Source: Flammeovirgaceae bacterium (lineage in GTDB: Bacteria; Bacteroidota; Bacteroidia; Cytophagales; Cyclobacteriaceae). Taken from it: 64,000 nucleotides of DNA. The first letter of the stretch is position 1, and the number at the start of each line of letters is the position of its first letter. The stretch is taken from the NCBI GenBank assembly GCA_021298015.1, contig JAJTGY010000019.1:1-64000 (forward strand). Reading direction: 5' to 3'. Positions 27,444 through 35,138 of the stretch are shown piece after piece. The translations under genes and the position numbers were made by a program. The notes under the pieces were generated by a model. The model did no database searches. It had not been told where the DNA came from and saw only the letters and a list, made by a program, of their open reading frames with translations.

Positions 27444-27499
27444 TGTTAACATGCCTGTTTGTTGTGATCGCGATAGGGTAATTCAAAAGAAAAGAGTAC

Positions 27500-27515
27500 T
27501 GGCACATTTTTTTCT
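27500..27515 (+). promoter_or_regulatory. Possible sigma-54 promoter of the NtrC-type regulator
   Basis: TGGCAC (27500-27505), five bases, then TTTCT (27511-27515) matches the sigma-54 -24/-12 pattern TGGCAC-N5-TTGCW in spacing and in 10 of 11 positions. The lost G in the -12 element is an important base. It lies about 30 bases ahead of the GTG start. Autoregulation through sigma-54 would fit the gene product. Confidence 0.35.
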
Positions 27516-27544
27516 TCAGAAACAGCAACTTAAACCCAACCAAG

Positions 27545-28912
27545 GTGAACGAAGCAGGAAAAATTCTAATGATTGATGATGACGAAGATGTGTTACTGGC
27601 GGCCAAAATGCTTCTGAAAAAAGCGAACCACCAGGTAATCATCGAAAAGAACCCCAATAAAATTCCATTCCTGCTCAATAACGACAGTTATGATGTGATC
27701 CTGCTGGATATGAATTTCAGCAAGGACACCACCAGCGGCAAGGAAGGCTTTGAATGGCTGAAACAAATCAAAGACCGCGACCCCGATGCGGTGGTTATTA
27801 TGATCACAGCCTTTGGTGACGTGGAGATGGCTGTGCGCGCATTAAAAGAGGGTGCTACTGATTTTATTTTGAAACCCTGGCAAAACGAAAAACTACTGGC
27901 CACCATTTCTACGGCCATCAAACTGAAAAAGTCGTATAACGAAGTAGACAAACTTCGCAAAGCCAAACAGTTACTTGAAGAGCAAATCAGCCAGCCATTT
28001 CGTGACATCATTGGGGAGAGTGTCGCTATTCAAGAGGTGTTCACCCTGATTGACAAAGTGGCTAAAACGGACGCCAACGTTTTGATCCTGGGCGAAAATG
28101 GTACCGGCAAAGAACTTGTGGCGCGAGCTCTTCATCAAAAGTCGCTGCGAAAGGATAACTCGTTTGTGGCCGTAGACATGGGCGCTATTACCGAGACGCT
28201 TTTCGAAAGCGAACTGTTTGGGCATAAGAAGGGGGCCTTTACCGATGCCCGGGAAGACCGGCCCGGCCGTTTTGAGCTGGCCCACGGAGGCACTCTCTTC
28301 CTGGATGAAATCGGAAACCTGAGTCTGAGTCTGCAAAGTAAACTGCTCAGCGCCTTGCAATCGCGGCAGGTGACCCGGGTTGGATCGAACCAGGCCATTG
28401 AAGTCAACATCCGGCTGGTGTGCGCCACCAATATGAACCTGGACCAAATGGTGAAGGAAGGAAAGTTCCGGCAGGACCTGCTCTACCGCATCAACACGGT
28501 GGAAATCAAAATGCCTCCGCTGGCTGAACGCATGGAGGATATTCCGCTGTTGGCCAATCACTTCCTCAGTTACTACGCCAAAAAATACCGCAAGGATGTG
28601 GTAAGCCTTTCCAGCGAGGCCATGTTGAAACTGAAAAAATACGCCTGGCCCGGTAACATTCGGGAATTACAACATGCCCTGGAGCGGGCCGTTATTATGG
28701 CTGACTCCCCCACCCTGCAGGCCAGTGATTTTCTGTTTAACCGGAGCCACGAACTGCTGCCCGCTGCTGACACCCTAAATCTGGATGAGGTGGAGAAAGC
28801 AGCTGTGATGAAAGCCATGCAACTGCACAACGGCAATATTTCAAAGGCGGCCGAGGAATTAGGCCTAACCCGTGCATCGCTTTACAGACGCATGGAAAAA
28901 TATGGCATTTGA
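27545..28912 (+). CDS. Sigma-54-dependent response regulator (NtrC family)
   Basis: It activates sigma-54 promoters when phosphorylated. Layout of 455 residues: receiver about 7-120 with Asp55 (VILLDMNFS) and Lys110 (FILKPW); AAA+ domain about 153-385 with Walker A GENGTGKE (183-190), the sigma-54 contact loop GAFTDA (230-235, a variant of GAFTGA) and Walker B GGTLFLDEIGNL; and a Fis-type HTH at the C-terminus, NISKAAEELGLTRASLYRRMEKYGI region. The GTG start is favoured because the conserved receiver begins only nine residues in. It overlaps the kinase gene by 11 bases. Confidence 0.93.
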   Translation: MNEAGKILMIDDDEDVLLAAKMLLKKANHQVIIEKNPNKIPFLLNNDSYDVILLDMNFSKDTTSGKEGFEWLKQIKDRDPDAVVIMITAFGDVEMAVRALKEGATDFILKPWQNEKLLATISTAIKLKKSYNEVDKLRKAKQLLEEQISQPFRDIIGESVAIQEVFTLIDKVAKTDANVLILGENGTGKELVARALHQKSLRKDNSFVAVDMGAITETLFESELFGHKKGAFTDAREDRPGRFELAHGGTLFLDEIGNLSLSLQSKLLSALQSRQVTRVGSNQAIEVNIRLVCATNMNLDQMVKEGKFRQDLLYRINTVEIKMPPLAERMEDIPLLANHFLSYYAKKYRKDVVSLSSEAMLKLKKYAWPGNIRELQHALERAVIMADSPTLQASDFLFNRSHELLPAADTLNLDEVEKAAVMKAMQLHNGNISKAAEELGLTRASLYRRMEKYGI

Positions 28913-30260
28913 CAGGCACTCTCCGTTGGTGCAGCGCCTGGCCATACTGTTGGTCACCATGCTGGTCTGCGCCTGGGTGAGCCGCTATAACAACATCACG
29001 CTTTTTTTGCTGCTGTTAGGCGCGATTGTATTCCAAGCCTATCAACTGGTGCAATTGGTGGAGAAGCCAACCCGGTCTGAACCACCACCCGCATCACCCA
29101 CAACCGATGTACAGCCGGGTTTCCGGTTTGACGAGACGACCTTTAGTCTGGTTCCGGCCGATCGGCCCGATTCGCTACCGACACTTAATCAACGCATCCA
29201 GGAAGCCTTACAGCGGGCACGAAACACGCGTATTGAGAAAGACTCCGACTTTCAGTTTTTCAAAAACATTGTACAGCACGTAGGTATCGGGTTGATTGTT
29301 TTTAAGGAGACCGGCCAAATACAGATCATCAACACTGCTGCACGAAGGCTTTTGAAAATCCAGAAGGCCGACCATTTGGATGAACTGGTTCCCATCAGCC
29401 GGGAGCTAATCGACACGTTCCAAAAATTGAAAACAGGCGGACGCGAACTGGTGCGGGTGAAACTGAGCGATGAGGTGAGTCAGCTATCGGTGTACGCCAT
29501 CGAACTGACCGTGCGCGGTGAGGCGGTGAAGCTGATTTCGATGAGTAACATCCAAAGCGAACTCGAGCAGAAGGAAATGGAAGCCTGGCAAAACCTCGTG
29601 CGCGTGCTCACCCATGAAATTATGAACTCGGTTACGCCCATCTCTTCGCTGGCCGGCATTGTCGAGGAGGAGCTTCGAAGTTACTTAGGTAGCGCAAAAA
29701 GTCTGTCGGCTGAGCAACTGGGTGATATGCATCTTTCCGTTCAAACCATCAGTAAGCGCAGCGAGGGCCTGATTCACTTCGTAAAAGAATTTCGAAGTCT
29801 GACACAAGTGCCCAAACCGCGGCTCGACCATGTGGCCGTTCGCCCGCTGTTATATGAAATTACGCTCCTGCATAAGAAAGAATGTGCGGAGGCTGACATT
29901 GAGGTGCTGATCAACTTGCAAACCGAGCAACTGGCGCTCCAGGCCGACAAAAATCTGATCGGGCAGGTGCTGATCAATCTCTTTCGAAACGCGGTTCAGT
30001 CGTTCGAACAACCCACAAACCGGAAAATAATGCTTACAGGCTTTTTGATGGAAGACCGACCGGCCATTTCGGTCAAGGATACCGGAAGCGGCATTGAACC
30101 CGAGGCACTGGAAAAGGTTTTTATCCCCTTTTACTCCACCAAAAAAACGGGTTCCGGCATTGGGCTCAGTTTGTCGCGCCAAATCATGCGGCAACACAAC
30201 GGCAGCATTTCGGTAAAGTCAGCCGTAGGTGCCGGTACCGAATTTATTCTCCGATTTTAG
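28902..30260 (+). CDS. Membrane sensor histidine kinase, partner of the NtrC-type regulator
   Basis: It has two short TM helices near the N-terminus (about 11-28 and 31-50) with almost no periplasmic loop, so it probably senses a cytoplasmic or membrane signal. A PAS-like domain follows (about 118-220, with VGIGLIVFKETGQIQIINTAARRLL), then the H-box RVLTHEIMNSVTPI with His at about 238. The ATPase domain has LINLFRNAVQSF, the DTGSGIEPE box and GSGIGLSLSRQI. The ATG giving MAFDRHSP is chosen (452 aa); a GTG ten codons earlier would deepen the overlap with the regulator gene. Confidence 0.92.
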   Translation: MAFDRHSPLVQRLAILLVTMLVCAWVSRYNNITLFLLLLGAIVFQAYQLVQLVEKPTRSEPPPASPTTDVQPGFRFDETTFSLVPADRPDSLPTLNQRIQEALQRARNTRIEKDSDFQFFKNIVQHVGIGLIVFKETGQIQIINTAARRLLKIQKADHLDELVPISRELIDTFQKLKTGGRELVRVKLSDEVSQLSVYAIELTVRGEAVKLISMSNIQSELEQKEMEAWQNLVRVLTHEIMNSVTPISSLAGIVEEELRSYLGSAKSLSAEQLGDMHLSVQTISKRSEGLIHFVKEFRSLTQVPKPRLDHVAVRPLLYEITLLHKKECAEADIEVLINLQTEQLALQADKNLIGQVLINLFRNAVQSFEQPTNRKIMLTGFLMEDRPAISVKDTGSGIEPEALEKVFIPFYSTKKTGSGIGLSLSRQIMRQHNGSISVKSAVGAGTEFILRF

Positions 30261-30276
30261 TTAGTTTTGAGTTGCT

Positions 30277-30516
30277 ATGCAGGACATTCAGAAAAAAATC
30301 GCAGCTATTCTGATCGATAAACTCGGAATTCCGGAATCGGAAATCACCCCCGATGCCAGTTTTGTGAAAGATTTGGGCATTGACTCGCTCGACTACGCAG
30401 AGTTGGTCATGGAATTTGAGCAAACGTTTGACATCAAAATTCCGGATGACGATGCCGAGAAAATGCAGACCATTGGGCAGGCTGCCAACTACATTAAGGA
30501 AAAACTCAATAAGTAG
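30277..30516 (+). CDS. acpP: Acyl carrier protein
   Basis: This 79-residue protein is a complete ACP with the phosphopantetheine site Ser in GIDSLDYAELVMEFE (Ser about 36) and acidic helices II and III (IPDDDAEKMQTIGQAANYI). It carries acyl chains on a 4'-phosphopantetheine arm. It stands apart from the fatty acid synthase genes that usually flank the main acpP, and its DSLDYAEL motif differs slightly from the common DSLDTVEL, so it may be a second, specialised ACP. It ends exactly where the convergent YopX-like gene ends. Confidence 0.93.
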   Translation: MQDIQKKIAAILIDKLGIPESEITPDASFVKDLGIDSLDYAELVMEFEQTFDIKIPDDDAEKMQTIGQAANYIKEKLNK

Positions 30517-30849
30517 TTATCGCTGCAACTCAAACCAACTGCAGAAACGTTTCATGCGGGCGGTAATGGCGGGTTCCAGCGCCAACGGAGAGTGCTGGCC
30601 CAACCGGGTGTAATGCCATCCCTTTCGTTGTTCATCCCAGAAAACAACAAACTGGTCAGTCGATATCATGACCACGTCCATCTCATAAATTTCTTCCCCT
30701 TCTTTATCCAGCAAACCCGTGTACTGCAACAAGACGTGATCCTGCTTCACCAATTCTCCCTTATTGCACTCTACGCTGCTCAGGCGCATCAGAAGCCTGG
30801 ATTCGGTGTTCCAGGCTTTAAACTTAAATTTACGTGGTGTGAACTCCAT
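30517..30849 (-). CDS. YopX-family protein (phage-associated family)
   Basis: The 110-residue sequence fits the YopX family, named from a Bacillus prophage gene: an N-terminal KFKAW segment, the core LLQYTGLLDKEGEEIYEMDVV (about 40-60), and later aromatic strands FVVFWDEQRKGWHY. YopX proteins are usually found in phages and mobile elements and have no firm function. Here it is squeezed between acpP, with no spacer at the stops, and the divergent lipid kinase gene, with only 8 bases between starts. No other phage gene is present. Confidence 0.75.
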   Translation of the reverse strand: MEFTPRKFKFKAWNTESRLLMRLSSVECNKGELVKQDHVLLQYTGLLDKEGEEIYEMDVVMISTDQFVVFWDEQRKGWHYTRLGQHSPLALEPAITARMKRFCSWFELQR

Positions 30850-30857
30850 GATCTCAG

Positions 30858-31760
30858 ATGGGCGAAAATAAGAAGGTATTTTTTGTCATCAATAAATTTT
30901 CCGGCTCGGGGTACAGCCCTCAGGTGGAGGGGTTGATCACGGATTATTGTGCCGCACAAGGTTGGCAGGCTACGTTGGAGTTTACAAAAGGAAGAGGGCA
31001 TGCCGTAGAACTTGCTCAGCGTGCGGTGGCCGAAGCCTTTGACGTGGTGGTCGCCATGGGTGGCGATGGTACGGTGAACGAAGTAGCGCAGGCCGCCCTG
31101 CATCAAAACATCTCGATGGCGATTTTACCCAAAGGGTCGGGCAATGGCCTGGCCCGACATCTCGGTATTCCGCTATCGCTAAAAAAAGCATTGACGATAC
31201 TGGCCAGCCGCAACACCATTCAAATGGACGCGCTGAGCGTGAATGACCGGATTTCGGTTAATGTATCGGGTATCGGATTCGATGGTCACATCGCGAATCT
31301 GTTCGATCGGGGCTCCAGCCGTGGGTTGACCGGATATGCAAGGCTTGTCCTTCGCGAATACTTCCGCTATCCGGAAGCAAAAGCCATTTTGACAATAGAC
31401 GGAAAACAATCGGAGTCGACCTCTTGGGTGATTGCCTTTGCCAATTCCTCTCAGTTTGGCAATAATGCACGGATCGCGCCCCAGGCCTCCGTTTGTGATG
31501 GCGTAATGGACGTAGGCGTAGTGCGCCACATTACGCTTGCCAAACTGCCCCGCGTGGTGTGGCAATTGTTCCGCGGCCAACTTCACAAATCCAACGAGGT
31601 CAGCGTTCGAAAGGCCCGGGAAGCAACCGTGCGGTTCGAGCAGCCGCGGACATTTCATATTGATGGCGAAGCCAGCGGAGCGACCAGCGAATTGGTCGTC
31701 AGAATTTTACCGGGCGCCATCCGCCTCCTCGTTCCCGAGGGAAACAAGCGGAAGCTATGA
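30858..31760 (+). CDS. Diacylglycerol kinase-family lipid kinase
   Basis: It is predicted to phosphorylate a lipid such as diacylglycerol or a sphingoid base at the membrane. The catalytic nucleotide-binding motif is VVAMGGDGTVNEVA (about 54-67), followed by LPKGSGNGLARHLGIP (about 84-99) and the C-terminal beta domain with RPFHIDGE-type element TFHIDGEASGA (about 265-275). Length 300 is typical of the YegS/DgkB/BmrU group. Start ATG MGENKKVFFVINKFSG fits. The specific lipid substrate cannot be told. Confidence 0.9.
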   Translation: MGENKKVFFVINKFSGSGYSPQVEGLITDYCAAQGWQATLEFTKGRGHAVELAQRAVAEAFDVVVAMGGDGTVNEVAQAALHQNISMAILPKGSGNGLARHLGIPLSLKKALTILASRNTIQMDALSVNDRISVNVSGIGFDGHIANLFDRGSSRGLTGYARLVLREYFRYPEAKAILTIDGKQSESTSWVIAFANSSQFGNNARIAPQASVCDGVMDVGVVRHITLAKLPRVVWQLFRGQLHKSNEVSVRKAREATVRFEQPRTFHIDGEASGATSELVVRILPGAIRLLVPEGNKRKL

Positions 31761-31827
31761 GGCTCCTCAACTTCCCATGCGGATGTTACTCATGAGAGTC
31801 GAACCAGAATCAGATCACTTGTTGTGA

Positions 31828-31902
31828 TGGTGGTCTCACCGGGAATCGAACCCAGATCAAGAGTTTAGGAAACTCCTATTCTATCCGTTGAACTATGAGA
31901 CC
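31828..31902 (-). tRNA. tRNA-Arg, anticodon CCT
   Basis: On the minus strand the 75-nt sequence folds as a complete cloverleaf. It has a 7-bp acceptor GGTCTCA / TGAGACC, a D stem GTTC / GAAT, a 5-bp anticodon stem with loop TTCCTAA (anticodon CCT, reading AGG), a T arm with loop TTCGATT, discriminator A and an encoded CCA end. It lies 20 bases after the hflX stop and may be processed from the same transcript. Confidence 0.95.
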
Positions 31903-31922
31903 AAAAGAGTGCGGCAAAGCTA

Positions 31923-33101
31923 CTAAAATCCGTAGTCGTAGTTTTCTGTTTTCAGGAAATTGGGGTAGAGCTGCATGTGTCTTTCGCGAATGGTGCGATA
32001 CAGCAGCTTTTTTAGTTCCGGGATATGCTGCCGGCTAACGGCCGAAATAAATACTACCTCGCGGGCACCCCATTGGTGGTAGTGGGCCATCCGTTCTTGC
32101 CAATCAATGGCACCTTGCTCGGCCTCGGCCTTGTCAATTTTGTTCAGCACCAGAATCACCGGCACTTCGCCAGCACCGATCTCCTGCAAGGTTTTGTGTA
32201 CGACTTCAATCTGACTCTCGTGATAGGGATGCGACACATCAACCACGTGCAGCAGCAAATCCGCTTCACGCACCTCATCCAGCGTGGATTTGAAGGATTC
32301 AATCAGGTGGTGGGGAAGCTTGCGGATGAAACCAACCGTATCGGAAAGCAAAAAGGGAACATCGCCCAGCACCACCTTTCGCACGGTCGCATCCACCGTA
32401 GCAAACAGTTTATCTTCCGCCTTCACTTCACTCTTCGCCAACAAATTCATCAACGTGGACTTCCCCACATTGGTGTAGCCCACCAGAGCTACGCGTACCA
32501 TGGCCGCACGGCCTTTTCGCTGGGTCGCCCGTTGCCGGTCGATGATTCCCAATTCCTCTTTCAGCAATTTGATCTGATGCCGGATACTTCTGCGGTCGGT
32601 TTCAATTTCCTTTTCCCCGGCACCACCGCGGGTGCCGGTGCCCCCTCGCTGCCGCTCCAGGTGAGTCCATAACCGCGTGAGGCGAGGCAATAAATATTGA
32701 TTTCGGGCCAGCGCCACCTGGGTTCGGGCCTGGGCTGTTTGGGCCCGCATAAGGAAGATATCCAGAATGAGCAAGCTGCGGTCGTAAACGCGCACTTGAA
32801 CCTCTCGTTCGGGGGGATTAAACTCCTTTTCCAAATTGCGCAGTTGACTGGCGGACAGGTCATCGTCAAAAATCACGTGCCCAATGGCCGGGTTTGCCAG
32901 TACCTCAGCCCGAATCTCCGCCAGTTTCCCCTTACCAACAAAGGTGCGGTTATCCGGGTGCGGCAGTTTCTGAATAAATTCCTGGTCTGCCTCAATACCC
33001 GCGGTCTCAGCCAGAAATGCCAATTCCGCCAAATGCTCCGCCACCAGGTCCTCCGTTTGCCGGCCGGTAATCAACGCCACCAAAATCGCCTTTTTGCCCA
33101 C
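31923..33101 (-). CDS. hflX: Ribosome-associated GTPase HflX
   Basis: HflX rescues and splits stalled ribosomes, especially under heat stress. It has the N-terminal HflX domain (NPAIGHVIFDDDLSASQLRNLE, about 71-92; VYDRSLLILDIF), the glycine-rich linker ERQRGGTGTRGGAGEKEIETDRR (about 148-170) and the G domain with P-loop GYTNVGKST (about 208-216), DTVGFIRKLP (G3) and NKID (G4). The only in-frame start after the upstream stop is a GTG. A TAAGTTTG box lies 20 bases upstream. Confidence 0.95.
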   Translation of the reverse strand: MGKKAILVALITGRQTEDLVAEHLAELAFLAETAGIEADQEFIQKLPHPDNRTFVGKGKLAEIRAEVLANPAIGHVIFDDDLSASQLRNLEKEFNPPEREVQVRVYDRSLLILDIFLMRAQTAQARTQVALARNQYLLPRLTRLWTHLERQRGGTGTRGGAGEKEIETDRRSIRHQIKLLKEELGIIDRQRATQRKGRAAMVRVALVGYTNVGKSTLMNLLAKSEVKAEDKLFATVDATVRKVVLGDVPFLLSDTVGFIRKLPHHLIESFKSTLDEVREADLLLHVVDVSHPYHESQIEVVHKTLQEIGAGEVPVILVLNKIDKAEAEQGAIDWQERMAHYHQWGAREVVFISAVSRQHIPELKKLLYRTIRERHMQLYPNFLKTENYDYGF

Positions 33102-33121
33102 CGCTGATTAGAAATGAAGTG

Positions 33122-33129
33122 CAAACTTA
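33122..33129 (-). promoter_or_regulatory. -7 promoter box of hflX
   Basis: Minus-strand TAAGTTTG matches TAnnTTTG exactly, 20 bases ahead of the hflX start. No clear -33 box is seen. Confidence 0.4.
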
Positions 33130-33166
33130 ACTGATCTGAGGGGATGTAGGGAGGGTTACTTTTTGT

Positions 33167-33174
33167 TAGTTTTG
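33167..33174 (+). promoter_or_regulatory. -7 promoter box of the polysaccharide gene run
   Basis: TAGTTTTG matches TAnnTTTG exactly and precedes the glycosyltransferase ATG by 57 bases in the divergent space with hflX. The -33 element is not evident. Confidence 0.4.
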
Positions 33175-33231
33175 GTGAATTTATGATGAATTTTAACCTT
33201 AGCGAGGCCGGCATAGCCCGATAGTTGGCGC

Positions 33232-34335
33232 ATGAAAATTGCAATTGTCCTGAACACCTCCTGGAATATATTCAATTTCCGGATGGGGCTCATTAAAGCC
33301 CTCCGGCAGGATGGACATGAAATTCACACCATTGCCCCGTTAGACGATTACACCTCATTTTTGGTTGAAGCGGGCTGTGTACACCATGCCGTAAAAATGG
33401 ATAGCCGGGGTGCAAACCCCTTAAAGGATCTGGCCCTGACTATCGAGCTTTTCGGCATTTACCGCAGGTTAAGGCCCGATGTAATCCTGCATTTCACCAT
33501 CAAACCGAACGTTTACGGTACGCTGGCGGCATCCCTTCTGCGAATTCCAACCATCAACAACGTATGCGGCCTGGGTACCATTTTTCTGAAAAAGGGAGTC
33601 ACCAGCCGGGTGGCCAAATGGCTTTACCGCGCCTCGTTTCGATTTGCAACCAAGGTGTTCTTTCAGAATTCAGATGACCGGGCCATTTTTCTGGACGAAA
33701 GGCTAATTGCCCCGGGCATCGCTGACCTGGTACCTGGGTCGGGTATTGACCTTACCCGTTTTCAACCAGTCGAATTCAAGCGCAATAAGACTTTCACCTT
33801 TTTACTGGTTTCCCGTTTGATTGCCGATAAAGGAATACTCGAATTTGTGGAGGCGATTCGTCAACTGCGGAGTGAGGGGATTGATGCACGGTTTCAGGTA
33901 CTCGGTGCTAAAGACCCGAATCGTAAGCGAGGTATTGCCACCGAAGTAATTGAGTCCTGGATTACCAACAATACCATTGAGTATTTGGGAACCACCAAAG
34001 ATGTTCGCCCCGTGATGGAACAGGCCGACTGCGTAGTACTTCCCTCCTACCGGGAAGGCACTCCCCGAACCCTGCTGGAGGCCGCCAGCCTCGGCAAGCC
34101 CATTATAACCACCGATGTTCCGGGTTGCCACCACGTGGTTCAACATGAGTATAACGGACTGCTGTGCACGGTTAAGAGCCCGGAGGACCTGGCCTCCAAG
34201 ATGAGACAGATGGCCGCCAGCCCGGATGAGACATTGCTCACCTTTGGCCGCAACGGCCGCAAAAAAATGGAAGCAGAATTCGATGAAACGCGCGTTATCC
34301 AGAAGTACCGCGAAGGCCTGCGAGCCCTGGCCTGA
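33232..34335 (+). CDS. Glycosyltransferase family 4 (GT-B), polysaccharide synthesis
   Basis: This is a predicted cytoplasmic sugar transferase that adds a sugar to a lipid-linked glycan. The N-terminal domain starts with IAIVLNTSWNIFNFRMGLIKAL (glycosyltransferase 4-like). The C-terminal GT1 domain (about 185-350) has FLLVSRLIADKGILEFVEAI and the nucleotide-sugar site SYREGTPRTLLEAASLGKPIITTDVPG (about 268-294). It resembles PglA-type transferases. It is the first gene of the run containing the exporter and tyrosine kinase. Confidence 0.92.
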   Translation: MKIAIVLNTSWNIFNFRMGLIKALRQDGHEIHTIAPLDDYTSFLVEAGCVHHAVKMDSRGANPLKDLALTIELFGIYRRLRPDVILHFTIKPNVYGTLAASLLRIPTINNVCGLGTIFLKKGVTSRVAKWLYRASFRFATKVFFQNSDDRAIFLDERLIAPGIADLVPGSGIDLTRFQPVEFKRNKTFTFLLVSRLIADKGILEFVEAIRQLRSEGIDARFQVLGAKDPNRKRGIATEVIESWITNNTIEYLGTTKDVRPVMEQADCVVLPSYREGTPRTLLEAASLGKPIITTDVPGCHHVVQHEYNGLLCTVKSPEDLASKMRQMAASPDETLLTFGRNGRKKMEAEFDETRVIQKYREGLRALA

Positions 34336-34373
34336 TGCTTTATAATTCAGCGTAAATAGCCTTACTTGCAGAT

Positions 34374-35135
34374 ATGAAAATGGCCATCAGGCGGCTCATC
34401 GCATTAGCCTTACTTCCCGTGGTTGCCGCCTCCTGCGGTTCATATAAGCAAAACATTATGTTGAAGCCATCTGAAAAGAGGCAGCCCATTTCGTACCTAG
34501 CTAAAGCAGATGAACTGGAGCGCGACTATGTGATTCAGAAAAATGATTGGCTGGAGATGCAGGTGTACACCAACCGGGGCGAAAAGTTGATCGACCCCAT
34601 GCCGGAACTCACCACACACAATGCCGTAACAACAGATGACCGGCTCAATCCGCAGTATCGGGTTGATCACAACGGTATTTGCAAACTGCCCATGATTGGT
34701 GAAATCCAATTGGACGGGCTTACCCTTAGGCAGGCCGAAGAGGTAGTACAAAAAAATTACGGCCAGTATTTTAAGGAACCGTTTGTACTGCTCAAGTTCA
34801 CCAACAAACGGGTAGTCGTATTGGGCGCTCTGGGCGGCCATGTCATTCCGCTGAATAGCCAGAACATGACGCTGTCCGAAATACTCGCACTGGCGAAAGG
34901 CCCCACAAACGATACCAAGGTGCAAAACATCCGCGTGGCCCGGCAGGACACCGTTTATCAGGTTGATCTCAGCACGATTGATGGCTTTGCCTCGGGAAAC
35001 ATGCTGATGAAGCCGGGAGATGTAGTGTATGCTGAACCTATCCGAAGACCATTTACTGAAGCCACCCGCGACAACGCCAGTTTTCTGACCGTACTGATCA
35101 GTTTGCTTACATTAATTGTTGTGTTGAATCAATAA
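34374..35135 (+). CDS. Polysaccharide export outer membrane lipoprotein (Wza-like)
   Basis: This is a predicted outer-membrane exporter component for exopolysaccharide. A signal peptide with lipobox VVAASC (Cys about 21) is followed by the poly_export domain (DYVIQKNDWLEMQVYT, about 50-65; VDHNGICKLPMIGEIQLDGLTLRQAEEVV, about 98-126) and a SLBB-type domain (VVVLGALGGHVIPL). A C-terminal hydrophobic helix (about 235-253, FLTVLISLLTLIVVLNQ) may cross the outer membrane as in Wza. It lies 3 bases before the Wzc-like kinase gene. Confidence 0.92.
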   Translation: MKMAIRRLIALALLPVVAASCGSYKQNIMLKPSEKRQPISYLAKADELERDYVIQKNDWLEMQVYTNRGEKLIDPMPELTTHNAVTTDDRLNPQYRVDHNGICKLPMIGEIQLDGLTLRQAEEVVQKNYGQYFKEPFVLLKFTNKRVVVLGALGGHVIPLNSQNMTLSEILALAKGPTNDTKVQNIRVARQDTVYQVDLSTIDGFASGNMLMKPGDVVYAEPIRRPFTEATRDNASFLTVLISLLTLIVVLNQ

Positions 35136-35138
35136 GGC

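Noticed and set aside
30867-31658. Minus-strand frames opposite the lipid kinase
   Set aside because: Antisense to a complete GGDGT lipid kinase; no coding signal of their own.
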